Assembly: GCA_964432595.1 (NCBI GenBank)
Contig: CAYSOF010000023.1
Location: 55,332-119,331 of the forward strand
Reading direction: 5' to 3'
Length of the DNA stretch: 64,000 nt
From: DASYLJ01 sp964432595
GTDB taxonomy: Bacteria > Desulfobacterota > Binatia > DP-6
A model generated the notes under the pieces. That model was not told the origin of the DNA, searched no databases, and worked only from the letters and a program-made list of their open reading frames with translations. This document shows positions 1-8,263 of this stretch, one piece after another. Each line of letters starts with the position of its first letter. The first letter of the stretch is position 1. The position numbers and the translations under genes are program-made.

Positions 1-1
1 G

Positions 2-739
2 CTGCACGACGTCTCGTTGACGATCGGCGCGGGCGAGGTCGTCGCGCTGGTCGGCATGAGCGGCGGCGGCAAGAGCACGCTCGCCGACCTGATCCCGCGA
101 TTCTACGACGTCACGCGCGGCCGCATCATGATCGACGGCGTCGACATCCGCGACCTCACCATCGCCAGCCTGCGCGCGCACATCGCGGTGGTCACGCAGT
201 TCACGTTCCTCTTCAACGACACGGTGCTGGCGAACATCGCGTACGGCCGGGCCGATGCGACGGCGGCGGAGGTCGAGGCGGCGGCGCGCGCCGCGAACGC
301 GCACGACTTCATCGTCGCGCTGCCGAAGGGCTACGAGACGCAGATCGGCGATCTGGGCGTGCGGTTGTCGGGTGGCCAGCGCCAGCGCCTCGCGATCGCG
401 CGCGCGTTGCTCAAGAACGCGCCGATCCTGATCCTCGACGAGGCGACGTCCGCGCTCGACACCGAGTCGGAGGGCCTCGTGCAGGAGGCGCTCGAACGGC
501 TCATGGCGAACCGCACGACGCTCGTGGTGGCGCATCGGCTGTCGACCGTGCGGCGCGCGAACCGGATCGTCGTCATCGTGCGCGGGCGGATCGTCGAGAG
601 CGGGACGCACGACGAGCTCCTCGCGAACGGGCAGGAGTACCGCAAGCTGTACGAGCTGCAGTTCGGCCAGACGGAGCCCGAGACGGAGCCGGTCGCCGAA
701 GTGGCCCGGCCGGCCGCGGGTGCGAGCCGCAGCGGGTAG
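2..739 (+). CDS. msbA: Lipid A export ABC transporter ATP-binding domain (MsbA-like), 5' truncated
   Basis: This is the C-terminal ATPase half of an ABC exporter; the membrane domain lies before the window. The 245 visible residues hold Walker A GMSGGGKST (18-26), the Q-loop Gln near 66, the signature LSGGQ (122-126), Walker B ILILDE (ending near 147) and the switch His in VVAHRLS (178). This is the full set of an active nucleotide-binding domain. The next genes acylate, glycosylate and phosphorylate lipid A, so MsbA-type flipping of lipid A-core across the inner membrane is the likely role. That substrate is inferred from context, because ATPase domains alone do not separate MsbA from other type IV exporters. 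Confidence 0.85.
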   Translation: MHDVSLTIGAGEVVALVGMSGGGKSTLADLIPRFYDVTRGRIMIDGVDIRDLTIASLRAHIAVVTQFTFLFNDTVLANIAYGRADATAAEVEAAARAANAHDFIVALPKGYETQIGDLGVRLSGGQRQRLAIARALLKNAPILILDEATSALDTESEGLVQEALERLMANRTTLVVAHRLSTVRRANRIVVIVRGRIVESGTHDELLANGQEYRKLYELQFGQTEPETEPVAEVARPAAGASRSG

Positions 740-744
740 GGCGC

Positions 745-1488
745 GTGGGCGCGGGGGAGGCGCAGCGTCGGCGGGCGCGGGAGAGCGCCAGGCCGGAAGA
801 CTCGCCGTTCCGACACGGCTGGACGTGGCGGGATCGCGTGCTCGTCCAGCTCGCGGGCTACTGGATCGCCGTCGGGCTGCGCCTGCTGTACCGGACGCTG
901 CGGATACGCGTCGACGACGCGGCCGGCGTCGTCGACGGATGGCGGCGCGGCGAGCGCGTCGTGTGGGCGACGTGGCACGACGGGATCATCCTGCTCCCGT
1001 TGATGAAGACGCGCGTCGAGCGCGGGCTCCGGCCGCGCGTCATGCTGAGCTGGCACCGCGACGGCGAGATCGCCGCGCAGGCGGTGCAGCGGTTCGGCGT
1101 GCGCGTGATCCGCGGCTCGTCGACACGCGGCTGGCTCGGTGCGCTGCGCGGGCTGGTCGACGCCAACATGCGCGGAGACGACCTCGTCGTGGTGCCCGAC
1201 GGGCCGCGCGGGCCGCGGGGCGAGGCGAAGGAGGGCGTCGTCCAGCTGGCCCGCGTGACGGGCCTGCCGGTCGTCGCGATCGGCCTCGCGGCGACGCCGG
1301 TCAAGCGCTTCGGCAGCTGGGACCGCATGCAGCTGCCGCTGCCGTTCGCGCGGGTGGCGATCGTGCTCAGCGCGCCCGTACCGATCGATCGACGGACCGC
1401 CGCAGCGGCGTCGCTCGCCGCGGTGCAAGCGGCGCTCGTCGACGTCGCGGCGCGCGCGGCGGCCCACGTGGGAACGGTCCCCCTATGA
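745..1488 (+). CDS. DUF374 lysophospholipid acyltransferase family protein
   Basis: A 247-residue protein with a GTG start five bases after the exporter stop. It has the DUF374 pattern: WHDG (77-80) stands in the place of the acyltransferase HX4D box, SWHRDGEIAA follows near 102-111, and PDGPRGPR (151-158) matches the family's diagnostic PDGPRGP block. The region near 32-50 is hydrophobic and could sit on the membrane. The family is found next to waaA and lpxK in many Gram-negative genomes and is thought to act on lipid A or a related lipid, but its substrate is not settled. It overlaps waaA by four bases (ATGA). Confidence 0.85.
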   Translation: MGAGEAQRRRARESARPEDSPFRHGWTWRDRVLVQLAGYWIAVGLRLLYRTLRIRVDDAAGVVDGWRRGERVVWATWHDGIILLPLMKTRVERGLRPRVMLSWHRDGEIAAQAVQRFGVRVIRGSSTRGWLGALRGLVDANMRGDDLVVVPDGPRGPRGEAKEGVVQLARVTGLPVVAIGLAATPVKRFGSWDRMQLPLPFARVAIVLSAPVPIDRRTAAAASLAAVQAALVDVAARAAAHVGTVPL

Positions 1489-2789
1489 CCGCCGGGGTGT
1501 ACCGTGCCGTCATGCGGCTCGCGTCGGCGGGCGCGACGGTGGCGTCCTTCCTTCCGGGGCTGCCCGCGCGCTGGCGCGGCGTCGGGGACCGGCTCGGGCG
1601 GCTGGCGCCCGACGAGCGGGCGGCGGCGTCGAGCGCGGCGGCGATGTGGATCCATGCGGCGTCGGTGGGCGAGCTCACCGCGGTACGCCCGCTGCTCGCG
1701 CAGCTGCGGACGCGCTTCCCCGGGCGCCTCGTCGTGGTGTCGACGACGACGCGGACGGGCCTCGCCCTCGCGCGTGACCTGCCCGACGTGCACCTCGCGT
1801 TCCTGCTGCCCCTCGACGCGCCAGGGCCGATGCGCAGCCTCCTGCGAACGTTCCGGCTCGACGCGTTCTTCTTCACCGAGACCGAGATCTGGCCGACGTT
1901 GCTCACGGCGCTCGCGCACGAGCGGGTGCCGGCGATCATGGTGAGCGGCCGCATCAGCGAGCGCACGCTCGCCCGCGCGCGCTGGCTGCGCCCCATCTAC
2001 CGCACCGCCCTCGCCACCGTCACCTGCTGCATGCAGACCGACGCCGACGCGGCGCGCATCATCGCGCTCGGCGCGGATCCTCGGCGCGTCCAGGTCGCCG
2101 GCAGCCTCAAGTTCGACGCGGACGTGGCGGAAGCGCCTGCGGACGTCCGGACGGTGGGCGCGCTGCTCGACGGGCGCACCGTGGTCGTCGCGGGCAGCAC
2201 GCACGAGGGCGAGGAGACGATCCTCGCCGACGTGCTGGTGAAGCTCGGGCTCGGTCATCCCGGCCTCGTGCTGTTGCTGGCGCCGCGACATCCCGAGCGG
2301 TTCGACGGCGTGGCCGATGCGATCGCGGCGCGCGGCGTGCCGCTGGTGCGCTGGAGCGCGCTCGTGGCCGGCACCGGGACGGTGCCGGACCAGGCGTGTG
2401 TGGTGCTGCTCGATACGGTCGGCCAGCTCGCGCACTGCTACGCCCTCGGGCAGGTGGCGTTCGTCGGCGGAAGCCTCGTGCCGATCGGTGGGCACAACGT
2501 CATCGAGCCGGCGCGACACAGCCGGCCCGTGCTCGTCGGTCCGTACACGCAGAACGCCGGACCCGTGGTCGAGCGGCTGCTGGCGGCGAACGGCGGCATG
2601 CGCGTCGGCACGCCCGATCAGCTCGCGTTGGCGCTCGACCACCTCCTCGCCGAGCCGGAGCGCGCGCACGACATGGGGCTGCGGGCGTGGTCCGCCGCGC
2701 AAACGGGGCAGGGTGCCGTCGAGCGGCACATGAAGATCATCGCGACCGTGCTCGAGTCCGCGACGTTCGCGCGTGCCGCGACGGGCTGA
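1485..2789 (+). CDS. waaA: 3-deoxy-D-manno-octulosonic acid transferase
   Basis: A 434-residue GT30 enzyme that moves Kdo from CMP-Kdo onto lipid IVA at the inner face of the cytoplasmic membrane. ASVGE (59-63) holds the conserved acidic residue expected as catalytic base, TETEIWP (131-137) is the WaaA hallmark, and FVGGSLVPIGGHN near 330 is the nucleotide-sugar loop with the usual following EPA. Length is normal for the family. The ATG overlaps the preceding stop and the TGA overlaps the lpxK ATG, so the three genes are likely translated together. How many Kdo units are added cannot be read from sequence. Confidence 0.96.
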   Translation: MTAGVYRAVMRLASAGATVASFLPGLPARWRGVGDRLGRLAPDERAAASSAAAMWIHAASVGELTAVRPLLAQLRTRFPGRLVVVSTTTRTGLALARDLPDVHLAFLLPLDAPGPMRSLLRTFRLDAFFFTETEIWPTLLTALAHERVPAIMVSGRISERTLARARWLRPIYRTALATVTCCMQTDADAARIIALGADPRRVQVAGSLKFDADVAEAPADVRTVGALLDGRTVVVAGSTHEGEETILADVLVKLGLGHPGLVLLLAPRHPERFDGVADAIAARGVPLVRWSALVAGTGTVPDQACVVLLDTVGQLAHCYALGQVAFVGGSLVPIGGHNVIEPARHSRPVLVGPYTQNAGPVVERLLAANGGMRVGTPDQLALALDHLLAEPERAHDMGLRAWSAAQTGQGAVERHMKIIATVLESATFARAATG

Positions 2790-3823
2790 TGGCGGGCGGT
2801 CTCGCCGGGGTGGTGGAGAGGGCCTGGAGCCCGCGTACGGCGGCCGAGCACGCGCTGCAGCTCGGGCTGCGGCCGTTCGCCGTCGCGTACGGCGCGGCGG
2901 TGGGCGCGCGGAACGCGCTCTACGATCTCGGCTGGCTGCCGTCGGCGCACGTGCCGGCGCGCGTGATCAGCGTCGGCAACCTGACGGTCGGCGGCACCGG
3001 CAAGACGCCCGCGGCGCTCTGGCTGGCGGATCGGCTCGTGGCGCGCGGCCTGCGCGCCGGCATCGTCGCGCGCGGCTATCGCAAGCGGCGGCCGGGCGTG
3101 GTGGTCGTCGGCGTCGACGGCGAGGCGCTGGTCGCGCCGGAGGAGGGCGGTGACGAAGCCGTGATGCTCGCGCGGCGATTCGCGGGACCGGTGGTGACGG
3201 GCGAACGGCGCGCCGAAGCGGCGGCGGCCGCGGTCGCGCAGTTCGCGCTCGACGTCGTCGTGCTGGACGACGGCTTCCAGCATCGCGCCCTGCGGCGGGA
3301 CGCGGACCTGGTGCTGATGAGCGACGATCCGGCCGCCGGCCGGCTGCTGCCCGCGGGCTCGCGGCGCGAGCCGCTCGCGTCGCTCGCGCGCGCGCGGGCG
3401 GTGCTCGCCGTCGGCGACGGCGTCCCGCCGACGCCGGCGGCGCTGCCCCGGTTCGCGGCGCGGGTGGAGGCGACCGCGCTGGTGGATGCGACGGCGGAGG
3501 GCTGGCGCACCGCGCCCCTCGCCGGGCTCGACGGCGCGCGCGTCGTGGCGGTCTCGGGCGTCGCGCGTCCCGAGCGCTTCGTCGCCCTGCTCGCGCGCTG
3601 CGGCGCGAAGGTGCGGCGGCACATCGCCTTCCCGGATCATCACACCTACGCCTCGGTCGACGTCGCGGCGCTCGTGGCGGCGTCGGCCGAAGGGCTCCTG
3701 GTCACGACCGAGAAGGACCTGGTCAAGCTGGCCGAGATTCCGGGGCTGCGGGCCCTGCGCGCGCTCCGCGTGGAGCTGGTCGTCGAGCGCGGCGACGCGC
3801 TCGTCGACCTGCTGCTGGCGTGA
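2789..3823 (+). CDS. lpxK: Tetraacyldisaccharide 4'-kinase
   Basis: A 344-residue kinase that phosphorylates the 4' position of the lipid A disaccharide. The start ATG shares one base with the waaA stop. Its P-loop VGGTGKTP (about 67-74) lies in the characteristic SVGNLTVGG context. The downstream DDGFQHR motif near 157-163 supplies the acidic and His residues used in catalysis by LpxK. An amphipathic N-terminal stretch before the P-loop fits peripheral membrane binding. It sits inside a Kdo/lipid A gene run, which supports the call. Confidence 0.96.
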   Translation: MAGGLAGVVERAWSPRTAAEHALQLGLRPFAVAYGAAVGARNALYDLGWLPSAHVPARVISVGNLTVGGTGKTPAALWLADRLVARGLRAGIVARGYRKRRPGVVVVGVDGEALVAPEEGGDEAVMLARRFAGPVVTGERRAEAAAAAVAQFALDVVVLDDGFQHRALRRDADLVLMSDDPAAGRLLPAGSRREPLASLARARAVLAVGDGVPPTPAALPRFAARVEATALVDATAEGWRTAPLAGLDGARVVAVSGVARPERFVALLARCGAKVRRHIAFPDHHTYASVDVAALVAASAEGLLVTTEKDLVKLAEIPGLRALRALRVELVVERGDALVDLLLA

Positions 3824-3914
3824 CCCGATCGACGCATGCGGGCCGGTCGGGGCCAAGTGGCATTGCACCCGGATTGACGGTAGACGGCACGGATGCCGAT
3901 TTGGAGGCCGAGCG

Positions 3915-4994
3915 ATGGCGGCCGCCGCCCGGTCTGACGCATGGGACGGACGGGCCGACGCGCCTGCGCTCCTGGTGGTGCAGACGAGCTTTCTGGGTGA
4001 CGTCGTCCTGACCACGCCGCTCCTGAGCGCGCTGCGCGAGCGCGTGCGGCCGCGCCGGTTGGCGGTCCTGGTCCGTCCCGACGCGGTGGCGCTGGTCGAC
4101 GGCCACCCGGCCGTCGACACGGTGCTGGTCGACGACAAGCGCGGCGCCGACCGCGGCCTCCGCGGGATCGTGCGGACGGCGGGACGGCTCCGTCGCGAGC
4201 GCTTCGACCTCGCGGTGTCGCCGCATCGCTCGTTGCGGACCGCGCTCGTGCTGGCGGCGGCCGGCATCCCGCGCCGGATCGGTTTCGCGACGAGCCGCGG
4301 CGCCTTCCTGTTCCACGAGCGCGTGCCGCGCGACCGCACGCGCCACGACGTCGACCGGAACCTCGCGCTCGTCGCGCCGTTCGGGCCACCGATGACGCCC
4401 GCGCCGGCGCTGCACGTCCCGGTCGCGGCCGACGCGGCGGCGCGCGCCGCGGCGCTCCTGCCGGCGGGGCCGGGGCCGCTGGTCGGCGTCGCGCCGGGAT
4501 CGGTCTGGGCGACCAAGCGGTGGACGGCGGAGGGCTTCGCGGCCGTGGTGACGGCGCTGGCCGCCGAAGGCGCGCGCGTCGTGCTGCTCGGCGCGCCGAG
4601 CGATCGCGCGGTCGCCGACGAGGTCGCGCGACGGTCGGGCGGCGTGGCCACCGTGCTCGCGGGGCGCACCGACCTCGCGACGTTGGTCGGCGTGGTCGAT
4701 CGCCTGGCGTTGCTGGTGGCGAACGACAGCGCGCCGATGCACGTGGCGTGCGCGCGCGGCGTCCCCGTCGTCGCGGTGTTCTGCGCGACGACGCCCGCGC
4801 TGGGCTACGGACCCGTCGGTCCGAACGCCACGGTGGTCGAGGCGGACCTGGCCTGTCGTCCGTGCGGGCTGCACGGCGGGCGGTCGTGTCCGCGCGGCAC
4901 CGAGGACTGCATGCGGCTGGTCGCACCGGCGCAGGTGCTGGCTGCTGCGCGTGCCCTGATGGCGGGAAGGCGCAGCACGGGCAGCGCGGCATGA
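3915..4994 (+). CDS. waaF: GT9 heptosyltransferase, WaaF-like
   Basis: A 359-residue GT-B protein of the ADP-heptose:LPS heptosyltransferase family. FLGDVVLTTP (26-35) is the family's N-terminal glycine loop, APGSVWATKRW near 195 is the hallmark region of heptosyltransferase II, and NDSAPMH is the nucleotide-binding loop. A Cys-rich tail (CRPCG...C...C) is common in WaaF. GGAGG at 3903-3907 lies eight bases before the ATG. The gene starts a new translational unit after a 91-base gap, the longest in the LPS locus. Heptosyltransferase II rather than I is the better guess, but acceptor specificity is not certain. Confidence 0.9.
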   Translation: MAAAARSDAWDGRADAPALLVVQTSFLGDVVLTTPLLSALRERVRPRRLAVLVRPDAVALVDGHPAVDTVLVDDKRGADRGLRGIVRTAGRLRRERFDLAVSPHRSLRTALVLAAAGIPRRIGFATSRGAFLFHERVPRDRTRHDVDRNLALVAPFGPPMTPAPALHVPVAADAAARAAALLPAGPGPLVGVAPGSVWATKRWTAEGFAAVVTALAAEGARVVLLGAPSDRAVADEVARRSGGVATVLAGRTDLATLVGVVDRLALLVANDSAPMHVACARGVPVVAVFCATTPALGYGPVGPNATVVEADLACRPCGLHGGRSCPRGTEDCMRLVAPAQVLAAARALMAGRRSTGSAA

Positions 4995-5728
4995 GCGAGG
5001 CCACCGTGCCGGTCGTCGCGGTGGTGGTGGCGAGTCGCGGCGGGGGCCGTCTGACGACCGCGCTCGACGCCGTGGAGTGGGCGTCGGAGCGCGTCGTGCT
5101 CGACCCGCTCGGGCGCATCGAGCCGGCGCAGCTGCCGAGCGGCGTCGCGCATCGGCGCGACACCGTCGCCGTCGACGCGCTGGGCACCGCGCCGTGGGTG
5201 CTCCTGCTGCGTGACGACGAGATCGCCCCGCCCGCGCTGCGCGACGCCGTCGCGGCCGCGATCGCCGTCGGCGAGCCGCGCGGGGTGCGGCGCCAGCTGC
5301 ACGCGCTCGGTGCGGTGTTCGCCGTGGGCGGCGCCCCCATCCGATTCGCGGGGCGCGCGGGCACCCAGATCGACGTGTGTCGTGGCTCCGATCTCGCCCT
5401 GCGCACGCGCGGCGTGCGCGCGCCGCTCGCGCCGCTCGAGCCCGCGCTCGTCGTCGCGCATGCGGAGTCCCTGGAGGCGGCGCTCGAGGCGCTCGACGCG
5501 GACAGCGCGACGACTGCGGCGCTGCTCGATCTGAGCGGCCGGACCGCGCGGCTGCGGGATCTCCTGTGGGCGCCGTGGATGGCGGGCGGCCGGGTGCTGT
5601 TCGCGCGCGTCCCGCGCCCGGTCGGCCTGGCGCGCTGGATCGTCGCCGTGCTCGTCGGCTACGGCGCCGTCGTCGCCCACGCCAAGCTCTGGGAGCGGGT
5701 GCGCAACCGGCCGCTGCGGATCGCATGA
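4991..5728 (+). CDS. Degenerate GT2 glycosyltransferase (WaaE/KdtX-like)
   Basis: A 245-residue protein overlapping waaF by four bases. The start TVPVVAVVVASRGGG and the tail ending VVAHAKLWERV resemble the ends of WaaE/KdtX-type core glucosyltransferases, and PWVLLLRDDEIAP occupies the place of their LDADE metal-binding box. That box reads LRDDE here, and the usual VDxGSxDxT segment is reduced to VLDPLGRIEP. I see a GT-A fold relative that has lost part of its active-site signature. It may be a non-catalytic partner, or an enzyme with changed donor use. It lies between a heptosyltransferase and a Kdo-kinase-like gene. Confidence 0.6.
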   Translation: MSEATVPVVAVVVASRGGGRLTTALDAVEWASERVVLDPLGRIEPAQLPSGVAHRRDTVAVDALGTAPWVLLLRDDEIAPPALRDAVAAAIAVGEPRGVRRQLHALGAVFAVGGAPIRFAGRAGTQIDVCRGSDLALRTRGVRAPLAPLEPALVVAHAESLEAALEALDADSATTAALLDLSGRTARLRDLLWAPWMAGGRVLFARVPRPVGLARWIVAVLVGYGAVVAHAKLWERVRNRPLRIA

Positions 5729-6483
5729 CGCTACCCGCCGCCTACACCGTCCTGCGTGCCGGCGCGGTGCGCGTGGCCGTGCGCCGCGACCTCGCCGACG
5801 CGGTCGCGCCGTGGTTGCTCGCGCCGACGCTCGCGATCCCGGCGGGCGCCGAGCCCGTCGACGGCGGCCGCGGCGGCGCGTGGCGGCTGACGTTGCCGGG
5901 TGGGACGCGTGCGGTGCTGCGCTGCAATCGGCGCGGGGGCGCGATGGCGCGCGTCGCGGACGACACGTACCTGAGCGTGGTCGGCCATCGTCCGCTGCGC
6001 GAGCTCGCCGTGACCGACGAAGCGCGACGGCGCGGCGTGCCGGCCCCCGAGGTCCTCGCGGTCCGCGTCGAGGGCGCGATCGTCTACCGCGGCGCGGTGC
6101 TGACGGCGGAGATCCCGGACGCGGTGACGCTCGTCGAGGCGCTGCGCGAGGCCGCCGACGCGCCGGCGCGCCGCGCGCTCATCGAGGCCGCGGGACGCGT
6201 CGTCGCGGGCATGCATCGCGCGGGGCTGCGGCACGCCGACCTGAACATGACGAACCTGATCGCGCGGAGCGGCGCGGGCGGCGTCGAGCTGTCCGTGCTG
6301 GACCTCGACCGGGCGTCGCTCTCGCGGCCGCCGCTCGGCCGGTGGGCACGGCGCCGCACGCTTCGCCGCCTGGCCCGCTCGTGGCGGAAGCTCGATCCGT
6401 CGGGCGTGCTCGCCGGGCCCGACGATCTCACCGCGTTCCGCGGCGCGTACGCCGCGCAGCTGGGGGCGCCGTGCGCGTGCTGA
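5725..6483 (+). CDS. LPS core kinase, KdkA/WaaP family
   Basis: A 252-residue protein with the lipopolysaccharide kinase fold. GGRGGAWRLTLPGG (48-60) is the glycine-rich ATP loop, VLRCNRRGG follows as in Kdo kinase KdkA, HADLNMTN (170-177) is the catalytic loop, and DLDR (193-196) replaces the DFG motif. LRRLARSWRK near the end is also typical of KdkA. It probably phosphorylates Kdo or a core heptose of the sugar chain built by its neighbours, in the cytoplasm before export. The ATG overlaps the previous stop. Kdo as target is inferred from motif similarity only. Confidence 0.8.
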   Translation: MTLPAAYTVLRAGAVRVAVRRDLADAVAPWLLAPTLAIPAGAEPVDGGRGGAWRLTLPGGTRAVLRCNRRGGAMARVADDTYLSVVGHRPLRELAVTDEARRRGVPAPEVLAVRVEGAIVYRGAVLTAEIPDAVTLVEALREAADAPARRALIEAAGRVVAGMHRAGLRHADLNMTNLIARSGAGGVELSVLDLDRASLSRPPLGRWARRRTLRRLARSWRKLDPSGVLAGPDDLTAFRGAYAAQLGAPCAC

Positions 6484-7457
6484 TCGTCCTCCCGGGCGCG
6501 ATCGGCGACGTCGTGCGCGCGCTGCCGCTGCTCGGCCGCCTGCGGCACGGGCTGCCCGGCGCGCACATCGCGTGGGCGGTCGAGCCGCCGTCGGCGCCGC
6601 TGCTCGCCGGGCATCCGTGGCTCGACGACGTGCTGGTCTTCGCGCGTCGCGACGGGCTGCGCGCCGTCGGGCCGCTCCTGCGCCGCGTGCGCGCCGGCCG
6701 CTTCGACGTGGCGCTCGATCTCGGCCGCGGCATCAAGAGCGCGCTGATCGCGCGCGCGTCCGGCGCCCGCGAGCGGCTCGGCTTCGCGCGCGCGGATGCG
6801 CGCGAGGGCAGCTGGCTCTTCGCGACGCGGCGGCTGCCGGCGCAGGGCGTCGCGCGCTCGAAGCTCGAGCAGTTCCTCGCCTTCGGCGAGCTGCTCGGCG
6901 TGCCGCCGGCGCCCGTGGCGTTCGGCCTGGCGCCGACGGCGGCGGAGGCCGCCGAGGCCGCGACGCTCACCGCGGGCCTGCCGTCGCCGCTCGTGGCGGC
7001 GTGCCTCGGCTCGTCGTGTCCGTCGCGGCGGTGGTTCCCGGCACCGACGCGGGTCGTGCTCGACGCGCTCGGCGGCGGCGCCCTGCTGCTCGGGACCTCC
7101 GCCGACACGCCGTTCGCGGCGGCGGTGGCGGCGGGCGCCGGGGGCCCCGTGCGCGACCTGACGGGGAACACGTCGCTGCGGCAACTGCTCGCGGTGCTGG
7201 CGCGCGCCGACGTGGCGTTCGGACCCGACTCGGGCGCGCTGCATCTGGCGGCGGCGGTCGGGACGCCGGTCGTGTCGCTGTGGGGCGCCACCAGCGCGGC
7301 GCGGTCGGCGCCGTACGGATCGGAGCACCGCGTGCTCGAGGGCGTGTCGCCGTGCGCGCCGTGCTTCCTGAAGCGCTGCCCCATCGGCCGCGAGTGCATG
7401 CGCCACATCCGTCCCGAGGACGTCCTCGCGCACGCGACGGAGGCGCTGGCGGCGTGA
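6471..7457 (+). CDS. GT9 heptosyltransferase, second copy
   Basis: A 328-residue GT-B protein. The GTG start at 6471 puts VLIVLPGAIGDVVRALPLLGRLR at the extreme N-terminus, as the family requires, and a GGGGGC stretch lies just upstream; it overlaps the kinase gene by 13 bases. FGPDSGALHLAAAVGTP is the donor-binding loop, and the tail has the Cys pattern CAPCFLKRCPIGRECM. Together with the copy at 3915 this gives two heptosyltransferases, as expected for a core with at least two heptoses. Whether this one is WaaC (first heptose) or adds a later one cannot be decided from sequence. Confidence 0.88.
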   Translation: MRVLIVLPGAIGDVVRALPLLGRLRHGLPGAHIAWAVEPPSAPLLAGHPWLDDVLVFARRDGLRAVGPLLRRVRAGRFDVALDLGRGIKSALIARASGARERLGFARADAREGSWLFATRRLPAQGVARSKLEQFLAFGELLGVPPAPVAFGLAPTAAEAAEAATLTAGLPSPLVAACLGSSCPSRRWFPAPTRVVLDALGGGALLLGTSADTPFAAAVAAGAGGPVRDLTGNTSLRQLLAVLARADVAFGPDSGALHLAAAVGTPVVSLWGATSAARSAPYGSEHRVLEGVSPCAPCFLKRCPIGRECMRHIRPEDVLAHATEALAA

Positions 7458-8263
7458 GCGACTACGGGCGATGGAAGCGAGACGGCTGGCGGGGATGGCG
7501 CCTCGCCGGCGCGCCGCTCGACGAGGCGGCCTGCTTCGCCGCCGCGGAGAGCGGCGAGGGGCGGACATCGCGACACGCACGCAGCCTGCGTCTCGACGCG
7601 TCGCCGGCCGCGGTCTGGGTGAAGGCCTATCCGGCGCCGGGCGCGCGGCGGGCGCGGCAGGCCTTCGTGATGGGCCGGGCGCTCGCGGCGAGCGGGTTCG
7701 CGGCGCCGGAGACGTTGCTCGTCGCGTGGCGCCGCCGCGCGGGCGTCCTCGTGACGCGCGACACGGGCGGCGAGGACCTCTTGGCGCTCGTCGGCCGCCT
7801 GGGCGGCGGCGCGGCGACGCGGGCGGCCAAGCGCGCGCTGCTGGCGAACCTCGGCGTGGCGGTCGGTCGGCTCCACCAGGCCGGCTTCGTCCACGGCGAC
7901 CTCGTGCCGCCGAACCTGCGCGTGCGCGACGACGGCACGTTCGTGTTTCTCGACAACGATCGCACGCGCCGCGGGCTGCTCGCGGTGGGCGCTCGGCGGA
8001 ATCTCGTCCAGCTCGGCCGCTTCGTCGTGCCGGGACTCGCCGCGACGGATCGTGCGCGCGTGCTCGCGGCGTACGGGCGGACGTGCGGTCTCGATCGGCG
8101 CGCGCGCCATCGCCTCGGGCGCTGGGTGGCGCGGAAGATCATGGCGCGGCGCTGCGCGATCGACCACATCCCGTCGGATGTGGCGACCCGCGCGGGGTTC
8201 ATGGCGCTGATGCGCAGCGGCGGGCCGTTCGATCCGGCGCGGCCGGCGGGAGGCGCCGCGTGA
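7454..8263 (+). CDS. LPS kinase (InaA/WaaP family)
   Basis: A 269-residue protein starting at GTG within the preceding TGA (GTGA). Lys57 in VWVKAYP is a candidate ATP-binding Lys, HGDLVPPN (147-154) is the catalytic loop and LDNDR (166-170) stands for DFG. The closing RAxxLAAYGRTCG segment is also family-like. It is the second of three such kinases in the locus and again directly follows a heptosyltransferase, which suggests phosphorylation of the heptose that gene adds. Target position is inference. Confidence 0.8.
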   Translation: MSDYGRWKRDGWRGWRLAGAPLDEAACFAAAESGEGRTSRHARSLRLDASPAAVWVKAYPAPGARRARQAFVMGRALAASGFAAPETLLVAWRRRAGVLVTRDTGGEDLLALVGRLGGGAATRAAKRALLANLGVAVGRLHQAGFVHGDLVPPNLRVRDDGTFVFLDNDRTRRGLLAVGARRNLVQLGRFVVPGLAATDRARVLAAYGRTCGLDRRARHRLGRWVARKIMARRCAIDHIPSDVATRAGFMALMRSGGPFDPARPAGGAA

